This document shows, piece by piece, positions 12,956 to 25,580 of a DNA stretch of 64,000 nt (within the stretch, counting starts at the first letter, position 1; the number at the start of each line of letters is the position of its first letter). Made by a program: the position numbers and the translations under genes. This stretch comes from Zeugodacus cucurbitae. Lineage: Eukaryota > Arthropoda > Insecta > Diptera > Tephritidae. The stretch is from the NCBI RefSeq assembly GCF_028554725.1, contig NC_071671.1, positions 25,109,501-25,173,500 on the forward strand, given 5' to 3'. Below the pieces are notes generated by a model that was not told where the DNA came from, searched no databases, and was given only the letters and a program-made list of their open reading frames with translations.

Positions 12956-12956
<1 letters not shown>
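9600..12956. other. long intergenic region
   Basis: No supported gene. It contains an 11-bp unit (AGCCTGACCTC) repeated three times at about 10894-10929. There are several CAA/GTT runs around 12410-12660 and a short CA run near 12490. The open frames present are short, AT-rich and without motifs. Confidence 0.5.

Positions 12957-12986
<30 letters not shown>
12957..12986. repeat. (CA)n microsatellite
   Basis: A run of about 15 CA dinucleotides follows CTCCAT and ends before CTCACG. Confidence 0.95.
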
Positions 12987-12989
<3 letters not shown>

Positions 12990-12990
<1 letters not shown>

Positions 12991-13739
12991 GCTCATGGAG
13001 ATAGCGCTCTCAATCTCTTGCCACACTCTCTTTTTCCCACTTGCTACCAATGGCTTATTTCGCCTGCATTGCAGTTCGGCGCTGCAGAAAAATAAAAAAA
13101 AAATATACTTGGCAGCAAAAAGTTTTGCCTGATTAAGGCCCCCTAAAGCGAAATTACCACCATTTTATTGTTCTTAATTCATCCCCCGAGTGCTATAAAA
13201 AATGCCTGCGCAATTTGACAACAATAAAGTTAAATTCCAACATACAAAAGTTAAAGCCTTTTAATTGGCGACATTGCTGATGGAAATTAAAGTAGTAATT
13301 GCTGTTAAAATGGAGGTATGCGGTGGAGGAATCGTTCGTGGTAGATTTTTTATAGATTAATTTTTTGGCAAGCCTACCAGTGGGCTGTTAAAATTTAAGG
13401 GGTCATGCAACGGATAAATTGGCAGTTGTTGAAGAAACCTAGAGAAGCTCAGGGTCAAGACTCAGACTTTTGTATTTACCGAAATAAGCAAGTGGAAGTT
13501 TACTCAACCATTAATCTACCATCAGGGTCCATACGCTGAAAATCGTGAAAGTTGTGTGCAGCCCATTAAAGCTTTTACTACTGCTGTGGTTCTAAGGATA
13601 CCAAAAAAACAATTTTCACTCGATTTAGGTGAAGTCTTAAGAGAATCGGACCATTATTAATTGAAGCCTTGTATTACCGAGGATGGGATCATGTGTAGAA
13701 GTTCACGCAAGTGAGGAAAGTTTTTGATTGTCATTCACT
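12990..13739. other. intergenic sequence left of LINE
   Basis: No gene or repeat recognised. The right boundary is where the LINE 5' leader begins. Confidence 0.5.
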
Positions 13740-13923
13740 TGGGAGTGGCCAGAAACGATTCTTCTCCACATGGTTCAAGCAGCTCACGACTTCCGGTTTT
13801 AGACCAAGTATCCTCTGGGTAGCCAACAGACATCCGTTTGAAGGCGAGCTAAAGTGAGAAGGCGAAGCCCGCTTATGCGGTTGTGCGTAGGGTTTGGGAC
13901 CCACCACATAAAAACACCCCCCA

Positions 13924-14859
13924 ATGAAAAATCTACGAAAGCCTCGGATGAGACACCCCCCCTTTGATGACGACCCCTGCAAACGTTTTAAGGATAATGA
14001 TATAAGGGCATGCACCTGGAATGTCCGGACCCTTAATTGGGAAGGTGCCTCTGCCCAGCTGGTTGATGTCCTCATACGACTCAAGGCTGACATCACCGCC
14101 ATCCAAGAAGTGCGATGGACGGGACAAGGACGGAAGAAGATGGGTCCTTGTGACATCTACTACAGCGGCCATATAAAGGAGCGCAAATTTGGTGTTGGAT
14201 TTGTGGTGGGAGAGAGACTCCGTCGCAGAGTCCTGGCATTCACCCCGGTGGATGAACGTCTTGCCACAATCCGCATCAAAGCGAGGTTCTTCAACATATC
14301 GCTGATTTGCGTCCACGCCCCAACGGAAGAGAAGGACGATGTGACCAAAGATGCTTTCTATGAGCGCCTAGAACGCACCTATGAGCGCTGCCCCCGCCAC
14401 GATGTAAAAGTCGTGCTTGGCGAGTTTAACGCCAGAGTGGGTAAAGAAGGTGTCTTTGGCACAACAGTCGGAAAATTCAGCCTCCATAACGAAACATCGC
14501 CAAACGGCCTGAGGCTGATCGACTTCGCTGGGGCCCGAAATATGGTCGTCTGTAGTACCAGATTCCAGCATAAGAAAATACATCAAGCTACTTGGCTGTC
14601 TCCTGATCGAAACACGCGGAACCAAATCGATCACGTTGTGATATACGGAAGACATGTCTCCTGTGTTTTAGACGTGCGTACGCTCCGAGGACCAAATATA
14701 GACTCGGACCATTATCTGGTCGCAGCGAAGATACGCACCCGCCTCTGCGCAGCAAAGAATACCCGTCAACAAACACAAGGAAGGTTCGACGTCGAAACGC
14801 TGCAATCGCAACAGACAGCCACGAAATACTCTACTCGACTTGCACTCCTGCTCTCTTAG
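13924..14859 (+). pseudogene. LINE endonuclease domain ORF
   Basis: A 311-codon open frame encodes an exonuclease-endonuclease-phosphatase domain that would nick target DNA for retrotransposition. Visible motifs in order are an N-terminal CTWNVRT (about residue 31), a QEVRWTG metal-binding region (about 61), HAPTEEKDD (about 138), GEFNARVG (about 167, normally GDFNA), NQIDHVV (about 236) and SDHYLVAAK (about 263). The Asp-to-Glu change sits on a catalytic residue. The frame is closed by a frameshift just before the reverse transcriptase, so no full polyprotein can be made. Confidence 0.85.
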
Positions 14860-14938
14860 AGCACTCATCAGCATCTCGGTATAAGGGAACTGTGGAACGG
14901 CATCTCAAACTCACTGCGTACCGCTGCAGCCGAAACAA

Positions 14939-16163
14939 TTGGTTTTCGGCAACGATAAAAAACAAACTAGTACGATGAGGAGTGCAGCGGAGAGAAAACA
15001 GACTGCCTACCTCGCAACGTTGCAAACGACCACAACACGTGCGGGATGGGATAGATACCGAGAGCTGAAGAGGGAAGCGAGACGCATCTGCAGACAAAAA
15101 AAGAAAGAGGCCGAAATGCGTGAGTACGAAGAGCTTGAGAAGCTGGCAGACAGAGGTAATGCTCGAAAATTTTATGAAAAAATGAAGCGACTTAACGAAG
15201 GTTTCAAGACCGGAGCATCCTCATGTAGAGACCAAGGTGCTAATCTGGTAACCGATGTCCAGGGCATACTGGGATTATGGAGGGAACACTTCTCCAACCT
15301 GCTAAATGGCAATGAGAGTACAACACCAGGAGATGGCGAACCCGATCCCACAATCGATGACGATGGAACAGATGTTCCATTACCCGACCATCAAGAAATC
15401 CGAATAGCAATTACCCGCTTGAAGAATAACAAAGCAGAGAGGGCCGATAGATTACCGGCAGAGCTATTCAAATACGGCGGTGAAGAACTGATAAGGTGCA
15501 TGCATCAGCTTCTTTGCAGAATATAGTCGGAAGAAAGCATGCCTGACGATTGGAATCTCAGTGTGCTCTGTCCAATCCATAAAAAGGGAGATCCCACAAT
15601 CTGCGCCAATTACCGTGGGATCAGCCTCCTAAATATCGCATACAAGGTTCTATCGAGTGTACTGTGTGAAAGACTAAAGCCCACCGTGAACAAACTGATT
15701 GGACCTTATCAGTGTGGCTTTATACCTGGAAAATCGACAACTGACCAGATATTCACCATGCGCTAAATCTTGGAGAAGACCCGTGAAAAGAGGATCGACA
15801 CACACCACCTTTTTGTCGATTTTAAAGCTGCTTTCGACAGCACGAAAAGGAGCTGCCTTTATGCCGCGATGTCTGAATTTGGTATCCCCGCAAAACTAAT
15901 ACGGCTGTGTAAGTTGACGTTGAGCAACACCAAAAGCTCCGTCATGATTGGGAAGGACCTCTCCGAGCCGTTCGATACCAAACGAGGTTTCAGACAAGGT
16001 GACTCACTATCGTGCGACTTCTTTAACCTGATGCAGGAAAAAATTATAAGAGCTGCAGAGCTTAATAGAGAAGGTACAATCTTCTACAAGAGTGTACAGC
16101 TCCTGGCGTACGCCGATGATATTGATATCATCGGAAGCAACAACCGCGCCGTTTGTTCTGCTT
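14939..16163 (+). pseudogene. LINE reverse transcriptase domain, broken
   Basis: Three consecutive open pieces (14939-15526, 15539-15766 and 15770 onward) lie in the same frame and are separated by single stop codons. Together they cover the linker (KRLNEGFKTG), the palm start (LPAELFKYGGEEL), PDDWNLSVLCPIHKKGD, NYRGISLLN, CGFIPGKST, FVDFKAAFD and AYADDID. The two stops are single-base decay of Trp and Gln codons, judged against the sister copy and family context. The thumb and C-terminal domains are missing here but are present in the fragment at 21390. Confidence 0.85.
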
Positions 16164-19100
16164 TGAAAATATTCTTCTTGAAAATATTTTGTTACCCGTC
16201 CTCTAAACTCGTTTCTCATACTCGAACTCATTTTGGTCAAATCTCCACATCTGCCACAATTTACATAACTGTTTCTATACTTCTCCGGATCTACTCTAAA
16301 TTTCCGAGATAACAGGCTTCCGTAACCGTTCAGAAAGTTCAGTGTTACATTGATTAGAATACTGTGGAATTCAGATAACCATTGATAGAACTTGTCTTAA
16401 GTCTCAATGGTATCGGATCTCATTGTGCGACCCATATATCAAGTTTGTGGGATTATAAACACTTAGAGTCACGTCTAGATTTGATTTATGGTATTCCTCA
16501 AAGTGTTTTGTGGAAAAATAGATGTATTTTGGTCATAGTTCAAGATATATATGGTTTCCTCTCTAGGTTGGGGAAATTCATACTTTTTATGGGATTACTT
16601 AGAACATCACTTTGGACAAGGTTTTAAAAGATTGTGAATTGTCTTAGTCTAAAATTCATTCAGCTGTTCGTTGAGTTTTATGATTTAATTACTAGGGATA
16701 GCGTTTGAAGCTCATACTATAATCATCTTGTGTCGAAACTCATCACAGTCTGTCCGTTGAATGGTATTGAAGGAGATAGTACCGTAGGTGAAACAAGCTA
16801 TGAGCAAAAGCAGATATCTATTATGTTAAGCTCTCAGAAGTTAAAGTCTGGATGTCGAGTTCGAAGTGGGCCGAAACCTCTATCAAGGACGATCTTCTTG
16901 ACTTCGTCAGGATATTATGTTAATAACTAACCGATGAGAAGAATTTCGGGTTTTCTTTATTGATTGAAAAGTGAAGGTTGTGAGTTCCATGATGAAAGAA
17001 AACTACTTATTGATGGCGTTGCTGGTCTGACGTGTCAACCAGGGATGAGTTCGCGAGATCTGCTGGGTAGGAAGCAGAGAACTGCAATTATTCCCTTTTT
17101 TGAGTCATTGGTTGAGTAACACAAAAAGTAGTATTAGTGCATATAAGTCAAAAATCATCAAACACAAAGATCCACTAAAACACATTTACGCACAGCACAC
17201 AAAGCGAGAACATGAAAAATGAGTAAGTTTCTCTTCATACGTATCGTTGAAGTGCTCAATTGTTTCATGAGCCAATAATTCAGTCAAGTTAACCAAAAAT
17301 GAGCCATACCACCAAAATAACACCAATAGTATAGCTAAATAAATAAAGTTATACGAATAGGATCAAAGTAAAACTGACGAAGGCTGTGCCGCCGCTAGGC
17401 AAAAGTGCCCTGCGGGAAATGACTAACGATGTGTTTTGTTCTTTGATGTCGTGTATTACATTTAATGTTTTAAGTAAATTAATGACAGTAAAGTTAATAC
17501 TTTTAGGTTCTAATATATATCTTTTAATAGTAATGTATTGAAAATAAATAAAGACGCACGAAAATGCATGTTCAATGAAATAATGAAACATGTAATGTGA
17601 CAAAGTTCTCACTGGGTATCTTTACTTTCGTGCTCAGCTACGAAGTCACAATTCCACTCATACCGATCAGTGTAGCGAGCTCATTCAAGTTTATTCTCAT
17701 CGTGACCAATGAACAAGTGAGTAAAATGAAATTTTTAATATACGCTCGTTTGAGTCATAAATTGACGGCACATATAAGTGTAGAAATACTATGAGTTTTT
17801 TTTGGTTTGGTGGAAATGAGTCTTTGTCATTTTTGATATTTGTATTAGTACTCATTTACACCAATTTGTTTGGCTCATGAGTTTGTGCACTAATTTCATT
17901 ATTACTCAATGCAGATCTCTGGTAGGAAGATCACCTAAGATGGATGACGCTTTGTTAGAGCTTGAGGACGAACTACATTCAATGATGGGCCGTTAGCTGA
18001 TCTTTCAAGTAGAAGAAGAGCCTTGATTTTAATACAAATATGTATACTAATAAGCCTACTGAAAGTCAGTTGAGAATTTTCAGGTATGTGCCCGTAAGTC
18101 CACCACTATACCAACAACCGTGTTGTCATCTCGTTTTATTGCTTGTAAAGTGGCTAAAGTGCCAACACCTCCAACGGCATTAATGTTTGCTGATTTCCTC
18201 GTAAAGGTGCGCAATAAATTGATTTCAATGAAAAAGAAGAAATAAAAAATTGGCAAAAAAGTCGGAAAAAGCGCTGATTGCCTTTGTTTTACAGACATGA
18301 TTGCCAGCTGTTGTTGTTATTGTTGTTACTGCTATTCTTGTCGACACTTGAACGCTGTGAAATGCCATCGTGCGAGCAATCAGCAGCTCAACTCAATACA
18401 TGCACTAATTTTCTACCTTTCAGTGTCGGGTTTTTATTTCAACTTTTTCATGTAAATTTCACGCCCAAAGCGAAAAGGCAAAATTAATTGATTGCCCAGC
18501 ATCAATTGGTCTACCGACATACACACACACATATATATACACGTGAGTATATGTGTATCAATGAGCAGCTGATCAGCGTGCGAAATCGGTAAGTGTATGC
18601 ATCAAACGAGCGATAAATGCCCGAATGAGTAGTCAGCCAGTCCGCAATGCGAGAGTGGATTGAATGGAACCGAGCGCTGCTGCCAATCAATTTGCAATTT
18701 ACGTGCATTTTGCCTTTTATTTTGCTGATTTCTTCCACTTCCTTGCGTGCTAGTTGCCACACATTTTTTTTATTTTTACTTTTTTCGTTTTTCATTCGAT
18801 GTTTTATTGTATCCCTTGTGAGTTTGTAATTTGCAACACTTTCAATTTGGCTGTGGGCTGAAATTGTGTGCAAAATTGTTAAAAGGCTCTGACCGGTTTG
18901 GAGCTGTTCGAACTGACAGTGTTACTATTTTCCACACAACACAGCAGATTAATATGTAGCCATACTACGGTGGCAATACTATAACTAACCATTTGTTAAC
19001 GGCCGGCTCCGGAGCGCCTACTTTGTATTTAATGAGGGTGATCCATAAGTTGCTGGTTCCTCTTTATATTATTATTTTTTTTTTTTTTCAATATGAGTGA

Positions 19101-19794
19101 AGAATCACCTTAATTCCTGTTAATTCTAAGTGTAACAAAAGATGACTTAAGCTTTAGTTTTCAATAGCTTTAAATAAACCTTTCCTACATTTGGACCTTT
19201 AGCAGTATTGGAAGTCAAAATAGTACGGGTCCAAACGATCTTGCAGAGCTCAGATGGACTTTTCCTACGATAATTTTTAAAAGACGAGAAAGCCTATCAA
19301 AGCACTACTTTTCTTTTCGTTCTTTTTTCTTTCTTTCGAGATTTGGATCGACTGTCTTGGAGAAAAACTCAGATTTTATATATAATTTAAGTAGTAGACG
19401 TTTGTTACTTAAAAAATAAGCTTATCGAAAGATTCTAACTAAACCTCTCATGGAAATTACTTATAACAATAGTAGAACTGTTGTTTTTTTTTAGGGTTAG
19501 AGGTCCATTTTATTGATCTGTTTCCACCAATATCTTGGAAGCCTAGAAGTAAGATCGGCTAAGATGTCATTATAATTTTATAGTCTTCTAGCTGAATCGC
19601 GATTTTCAGCCCTTAATTCGATTATGGCCAATAAATATCATTTCAAAAATCTACAAGAAAACCAACAAGTGTTGGGATATCAGTACCAAGTACTAGCAGT
19701 TGCAGTATTCAATTAGTCTGAAAAGGTTTCCGATTGTTAATTTTATGAAATCTGCAAGGAGATAGATAGGGATGAAAGTGTGCTAGAGCTAATA
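16164..19794. other. intergenic sequence
   Basis: No gene is supported. Two stretches (about 17085-17340 and 17740-17915) share inverted TGAGTCA / GGCTCATGAG-like words and could be the arms of an old foldback element. Microsatellite-like CA/TA runs lie at about 18519-18560, and poly-T and GTT runs around 18300 and 19075. Confidence 0.45.
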
Positions 19795-19868
19795 AGGTTT
19801 GAGTCTGTGGTAGAACTAAGAACCGTACTAACTTTACGTTGGGTCATGGGTTCGAATTCGGGCTAAGC
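19795..19868 (+). repeat. tRNA-like segment, possible SINE head
   Basis: A B-box-like GGTCATGGGTTCGAATTC lies at about 19839-19857, preceded by GTGGTAGAACTAAG, which resembles an eroded A box. A CGTA/TACG stem with a 7-base loop could be an anticodon arm. The acceptor stem does not pair, so it is not a functional tRNA gene. A degenerate tRNA-derived SINE is more likely. Confidence 0.3.
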
Positions 19869-21389
19869 GGAATATAGGTGATTTCTTTGAACACAATATT
19901 AGAAATACCTGAGTTTTTCTGCTATAAAAAGACATTCTAGAGACTTCCTTCGTTTTTAGAGAGATTGGAATCTGTAGGACGTTCAATTTGTCAGTTAACA
20001 TATTATATTATAAACATTGCACAAAAGCGGAGAAGCTCGACTAAAGCAAGAAGACATGCTAAAGTTAGATAATTTAAGGGAACCTGAAAGTTGAATGGCA
20101 AACAAGGCGAGTTATTTGAGAGGATCGAGAAAAATCAATTGTTAGAATGAATAGAATTTTAGTGAAGACAACATGTGTGAGGAGGAGACAGAGGTCTGAA
20201 CTTAAACCATACGTATACTAATAGGATATGTTTTTCCTCTGCTCAAGAAGCTTGAAGTTCTACATAATCGCACCTAACTTATCATATTTTAAAGCCAACA
20301 CTTTTTCAATATTTTCTCAATAAAATTGAACAGTTGTTGTAAACACCTTATAGGTCACACCCTACTAAATTTATTTTATACACACATCTACCCATTTCTT
20401 CACTCAATAGCTGAGCATAAAATAAAGCTTCGACAGCCGTTTTTGCCTTTCAACGCCAAATTTCCAGCCTCATCTTTAATTAAGTTAGCTCTTTTTGCTA
20501 AATTTTAGATATGTTACCCTGAGACTGAGACGTTAACGGCGCATAGTCAACAGCCAACAGCATCATGCTGCCTTTTAGCTCACTTAGCACACTACTGAAG
20601 CATCAATTATGCATCAAAAGCACAGCGTAGAGTAGTAGAAAGGGTTCAAAGTCATCTCGAATGTGCAATAAACAACACAAAAACATAGAAGACTAATGAA
20701 ACTAGCAACACCAAATGCGCACTTTGCACACACAGAGAGAGAAGACAAAGATAAACATACATACATATTTCTAAATGTATGTGTGTGTGTAACGCCTGGA
20801 ACGTCCGGTATCTGACACCTTGATGACTGCTATGATGGCTGCAAATGTGAAAATGTCGGTCCATTTGCCTTACTGTGTGTGTATGTGTGTGTGTTTCTTA
20901 ATAGAAAAAGTGCGAAAGTCACTAAAAGCGTGCTACGTCAGCAAAACTGAAGTGCTACATTGCAAATTAAGATAAGTAACGGTAAAATACAACGGTACTC
21001 AACACACTCGTAGTGTGCTACGTACGGCATGGTGTGATGTAATTGAAGAAGGGCAACGGGCATTCAGCATAGTTTCAAGGTGAATCTGTTCTCGCTTTTA
21101 ATTTGATTCTTTTTTGTTTGTTGTTGCTTTTCTTCAAGCACAAAATTTTGCCTATCTTACGGTGCTTTCTTCTTATTTACTTCACACTTTTACAAATTAG
21201 TAGACTTACTTTAGTGAGTTCTTAATGAACTGATAGTGAAATTATTAGGCAAGCTAATAAAGAAAGTGACCGAGAGCAAAAAAAAGTGGAAATGAATTGA
21301 ACAAAGAAAGAAAAAAAGAATGGAGTAAAGAACGACCAAGGACTTTGGAAGAATATATGTGACATATTAGATTGTCTTATTATTATGAT
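19869..21389. other. intergenic sequence
   Basis: No gene seen. A GT-rich microsatellite-like stretch lies at about 20873-20893. Confidence 0.5.
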
Positions 21390-22141
21390 ATTGGAAGCAA
21401 CAACCGCGCCGTTAGCTCTGCCTTTTCCCGCCTGGATAACGAAGCGAAGGGAATGGGTCTGGAGTTGAATGAGGACAAGACGAAATATCTCCTGTCATCA
21501 AATAAACAGTCAGTCACTTTTGACTGTCATAACTTCGAAGTTGTAGATAATTTCGTATACCTGGGAACCAGCATCAACAACACGAACAATGTCAGCCTTG
21601 AAATCCAGCACAGAATCACTCTTACCAACATGTGCTACTTTGGACTGAGTAGGCAATTGAAAAGTAAAGTCCTCTCTCGACGAACCAAAATCAAACTCTA
21701 CAAGTTGCTTATCATTCCCGTCCAGCGTTATGGTGCAGAAGTTGGACGATGTCAACATCAGATGAGACGACACTAGGAATTTTCGAGAGGAAAATTGTAA
21801 AATGGATTTATGATCCTCAGAACATAGGAAACGGCGAATATCGCAGACGATGGAACGACGAGCTGAACGAGTTATACGACGACATTGACATAGTTCAGCG
21901 AATAAAAAGACAGCGGCTACGCTGGCTAGGTCATGTTGTCCGAATGGACGAAAACACTCCAGCTCTGAAAGTGTTCGATGCAGTACCCGCCGGAGGAAGC
22001 CGAGAAAGGGGAAGACCTCCACTCCGTTGGAGGGATCAGGTGGAGAGCGACCTGGTTACACTTGGGATCTCCAACTGGCGCCGAACTACGAAGGAAAGAG
22101 ACGAGTGGCACGTTTTCATCGATTCGGCTATAACCGGCTAA
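21390..22141 (+). mobile_element. RTE-type LINE 3' fragment
   Basis: The fragment begins inside RT motif C (ATTGGAAGCAACAACC) and runs to the natural C-terminus (DSAITG then stop). It encodes the thumb and C-terminal domain: MGLELNEDKTKYLL, FEVVDNFVYLGTS, then after a frameshift near 21750 the MSTSDETTLGIFERK, RLRWLGHVVRMDEN, KVFDAVPAGGS and LRWRDQVESDL blocks. The first 21 bases (21393-21413) repeat the last LINE bases of the copy at 13740-16163 (16133-16153). The two pieces therefore meet almost end to end in element coordinates and have the same orientation. Confidence 0.85.
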
Positions 22142-23544
22142 AACACTGTAGATGATGGATACAAACCAAGACATCATCTTGAACCCATTAAAAATTTGCT
22201 CGGACGATTAATTTCGGCTTTAGCTGGTTGGTTAGCATAGTTGAAGGTACCTCAATCTTAGTCTTCCCAATCTGAAACTATTAAAAAAAAGGTGCTTAAA
22301 TAACGGTTCTGCCAAGCAACTCTGATTGACATGTTTTAGATGTTTATCTTACCTTAGAAACCCTACAAGTATAGAGTAACAACCTTACTGACTGCTAGGA
22401 ACTTATTAATTCACTTACGAAATTCCCGAGCCAAAAAACACTGACAGTTTAACAGCGAATGTCCAGTAATTCCAATTGATCCCAAGTCTAATGATATTAC
22501 GACAAGAGACCCTCGCCATCTAAGGATATCATAATCGTAATACAAATCTCGTTTAAACTCACAATAGTGAGATATCATTTACCGGCCATAAGACGATATC
22601 ACCAAAGATATTCCTTAATAAGCTCATATCATTGCTTATACATTTCATCGTCGATTTCCTGTTAACCTCGTCTGAAATATCGATTCAATCGACCACTTTG
22701 TTCAACTAGGATCACACTCGTATACTCTTTTTCTTATTTCCAACAAAGTAAAACCTCTTAAATTACACTTTTATTTACGTTGTCTGCTTGAAGTGTCAAC
22801 ATTTGGTCGAACATTTGCCGAAAGTGCATACAAATAATAATAATATTCTAAAGTTTATAAAATGTGTTTCCATTATGCAACGAATGGTTTTAGCATATGC
22901 ATACTTGCCACATACAATAATAGAGTCATATTTATGTAAATAAAAATCAATATTTATAATAACCATTGAGTACAAACGGAGTACACGACATGAATGAATC
23001 GCGATATGTAGGTAAAAGGGAGGTGTGATAAATCTGAGAAATGTTTATTGGACTGAACTGATAACGCGTTCGTTCGGACAATTTTGATTTGGAATTCAGA
23101 TTCACAATAGAAAATTAAAAACAGAACGATGAAGAAGAAGACATCGAAGTCATTTCCAACGATTCATATACAGTAGTTATACAATCCTTCATACTCACAC
23201 TTCTTGTTCGTAGCAGCCTTAAGTCGGAATCTGTATCCATCTGTTCAATCTGTGGTGCTGGTTCCAAACCCTCAGTCAAAATGTTTTTACAGTACCAGTG
23301 TAGTCGGAAGTAGGAGTATAAATGGTCTGTTGCCTGAACGTAATTAACCATATAAACATATAGACTTCTGTATTATCCTAAGACAGAGAAGGTTATGTTC
23401 TGTATGGATCAGTTTGGCAAGCTCTAAGTCCATAAATAATATGTAAAATGTGCGGTAGTCAATCAGTTGATTTAGATAAGATACTGCTTCAGCCTTAGTA
23501 CTTCATTCACTTCACTTCTCGCCTGCGTTGATAGAATTTCTTTG
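22142..23544. other. intergenic sequence
   Basis: AT-rich with no recognised gene or repeat. Confidence 0.5.
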
Positions 23545-23860
23545 GATTCTCTCAAAATGCTATCGTTTCAGTGGTACTAAACCCAAAACTAAATATAGTG
23601 ACACAATATTCGACAGCTGTCTATAAACATCTGACAGCTGACAGCTATAAAGTTGTAATTCATTCTGCTGTCGTTATAGATTTGATCAACCAGTTCTCAT
23701 CTGATAAATGTGCTTTGAACTCTGAGCTAGTCTAGATTCCCTCGAAAATAATAAAATTTATAATTTGAGTGGGTCTCAACCCAAAAACCAAATGACGTGA
23801 TTTGTTCAAAATTTGACAGCTGTCAATAAACAGCTGGTAGTGGACAGCTGCAGAGTTGTA
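23545..23860. promoter_or_regulatory. duplicated CAGCTG E-box cluster
   Basis: Two diverged direct copies of a unit of about 200 bp (starting around 23545 and 23738) share ACCCAAAA and AGTTGTA blocks. Together they contain five CAGCTG hexamers at 23614, 23635, 23817, 23831 and 23845, several within GACAGCTGTC-like palindromes. CAGCTG is a core E-box for basic helix-loop-helix factors. Clustering suggests an enhancer, but it could equally be a sequence property of a repeat. Confidence 0.35.
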
Positions 23861-25229
23861 TTTTGAACAACTAGTCGTGGTATTTCAAAAGTCACGAACT
23901 TATCCGATTGCTCTCGTATTTCCATACATATTTACATATAAAATTGGATAGACTTAACACACAGAGCGCAAAAAAAAATCAGGAAACAGTAGCGAAAATC
24001 TTTTATACAATTCATGTTAAAGTACATTTGTGTGTGATTCAAAATTTTTGCATAGAAAATTTCGCCATTTTGCATTCGGAATCTCAAATTTCATCTTTTG
24101 CAAGTTGCATTTCGTACTTCTGTATATGTTTCTCCGTAGCATATGGTGAATGACAAATACTTTGCATATCAATGGGGTTGGTTGTAGATTGAGCGCAATA
24201 TGCCCAGCGGGAGTATAGACACACACATACACCCTCAGAAGGAGTTTAGTTGTTTTTTCATACAAATGTTGGCCTCATAACTAGACTCCACCGCACATAG
24301 ACGCAGGGCTATTAACCCTTTCTTGCATTCATATAGCCAAACATTGCATTTTAAATGGACGACCCTTAGAAGCACTACTACAACAATAACACGAACAAAT
24401 AGTGCTGCTGCTATAATAGAAGCATAAAAATTGCATAAATGTTTGTCTCCAATCGAAAATATCGAGCCGGCTCCACATCACTTTGCGACTTAAGTCTCTG
24501 AGGGGGGTGATGTGCATAAAACCGTTATGCAAGTAACTGTAACCATAGCTCTGCAAGCGAACAAAGCTCCAACTGCAAATGCATAAAGACGTTGTTGGTC
24601 CATTGTCCTTTGTTCCTTGTCGCCTTGCCTTTAATAGCGCTCATTCGTAAAGGTTGTGGCATAAAGCAGCTGCCAGCAACGGCACTGCCCATCAATTTCG
24701 TTTTGGAGTTCATCAATAACGCATAATGCTGTTCGCTCGATAATATCCGACAGCATTCGTTCCTAAGTTGTGCGGGCGACTATGTGGCCCTTCAAAAAAC
24801 ACAAGCAATGTGGGTAATATGAGTTGAAATTGTACAGAAATGAAAGAGAAATGCATGAAAAGTGGGATTTGTTGCATAAATGCACTTAAGTGTATGTCGA
24901 AGTATTGTATAAATGTATGTAGAGCGGTGTATTAGTAAGTATACGAGCGAGATATAGGTTAGGTTTGATAAGTTGGTGGCAGTTCGGGTAGAGTTCTTTA
25001 TGATCGGCTAAATAGTTCGTTAAGGAAATTCTTTACATACGAAGCCATCGATACAACGCATGCCTATTTTAGATACTTGAACTAATGAAGAGCCTCCCAA
25101 AGTACATAAACCGTAAAAGTCAAAAGCTTTAAATTTCGAACATCCAAAACATATGTGTTGGAGGCCAATTATTATAATTATAATTTATCATTCGAGCTGA
25201 AGACTCTAAAGTCTGATATTACCTTTCTA
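23861..25229. other. intergenic sequence
   Basis: No gene supported. A GGTTAGGTTTGATAAG word near 24958 resembles a common fly interspersed repeat but is too short to assign. Confidence 0.45.
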
Positions 25230-25580
25230 GAAATCATTTCTGAAAAAACCGTCTATCCAACTTATCAAAACTGAACCAAGAAACTGGGGTATTTGTATTT
25301 ATGTGGTTTAATCGTCCTCCGGAAAGGTATTAGCATTAGTGCTCTGTGGATTACCACATCTATGTATATTCCAAATACTCACTCGGCATGAGCGCTAAGC
25401 CTTCAGGTCACCTGGATTGAAAAATATGAGAGTTCATTTCTGAAAAATTGTTTCTCGAACTCATCAAACCTGAACCTCTAGACTTCGGAAAAGACAATTG
25501 GTAAATATTATAGCAATGTGAAGTACCACATCTATATTCCAAACACTCACTCAAGAATCAGCACTAAGACTGGATGAAAG
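25230..25580. repeat. diverged tandem duplication, about 200-bp unit
   Basis: Two direct copies (from about 25230 and about 25432) share CATTTCTGAAAAA, TCATCAAACCTGAACC-like, ACCACATCTAT, TTCCAAA and ACTCACTC words in the same order. Many substitutions and indels separate them, so the duplication is old. Confidence 0.6.

Larger units (their letters stand above)
13740..16163 (+). mobile_element. RTE-type LINE, 5' leader to RT motif C, inactive
   Basis: This is the longest copy of the window's main LINE. A leader of about 185 bases precedes an apurinic-endonuclease-like domain (13924-14859) with CTWNVRTLN, AIQEVRWTG, HAPTEEKDD, IDHVV and SDHYLV motifs. The usual GDFNA catalytic aspartate is replaced (GEFNA). 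A frameshift between 14859 and 14939 separates this from the reverse transcriptase. The RT reads through one frame, interrupted by stops at 15524 (TAG, after LLCRI) and 15764 (TAA, after FTMR). RT motif A (FVDFKAAFD), motif B (GFRQGDSL) and motif C (AYADDID) are all present. At 16163 the LINE sequence stops abruptly and unrelated sequence follows. Proteins of this family are often labelled 'craniofacial development protein 2-like' in insect annotations. Confidence 0.9.

Noticed and set aside
13731..14348. Minus-strand open frames opposite the LINE endonuclease
   Set aside because: Shadow frames of a coding sequence on the plus strand.
19795..19868. A functional tRNA-Val-like gene
   Set aside because: The B box and an anticodon-like stem are present, but no acceptor stem pairs and the A box is poor. 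Kept only as a possible SINE remnant.
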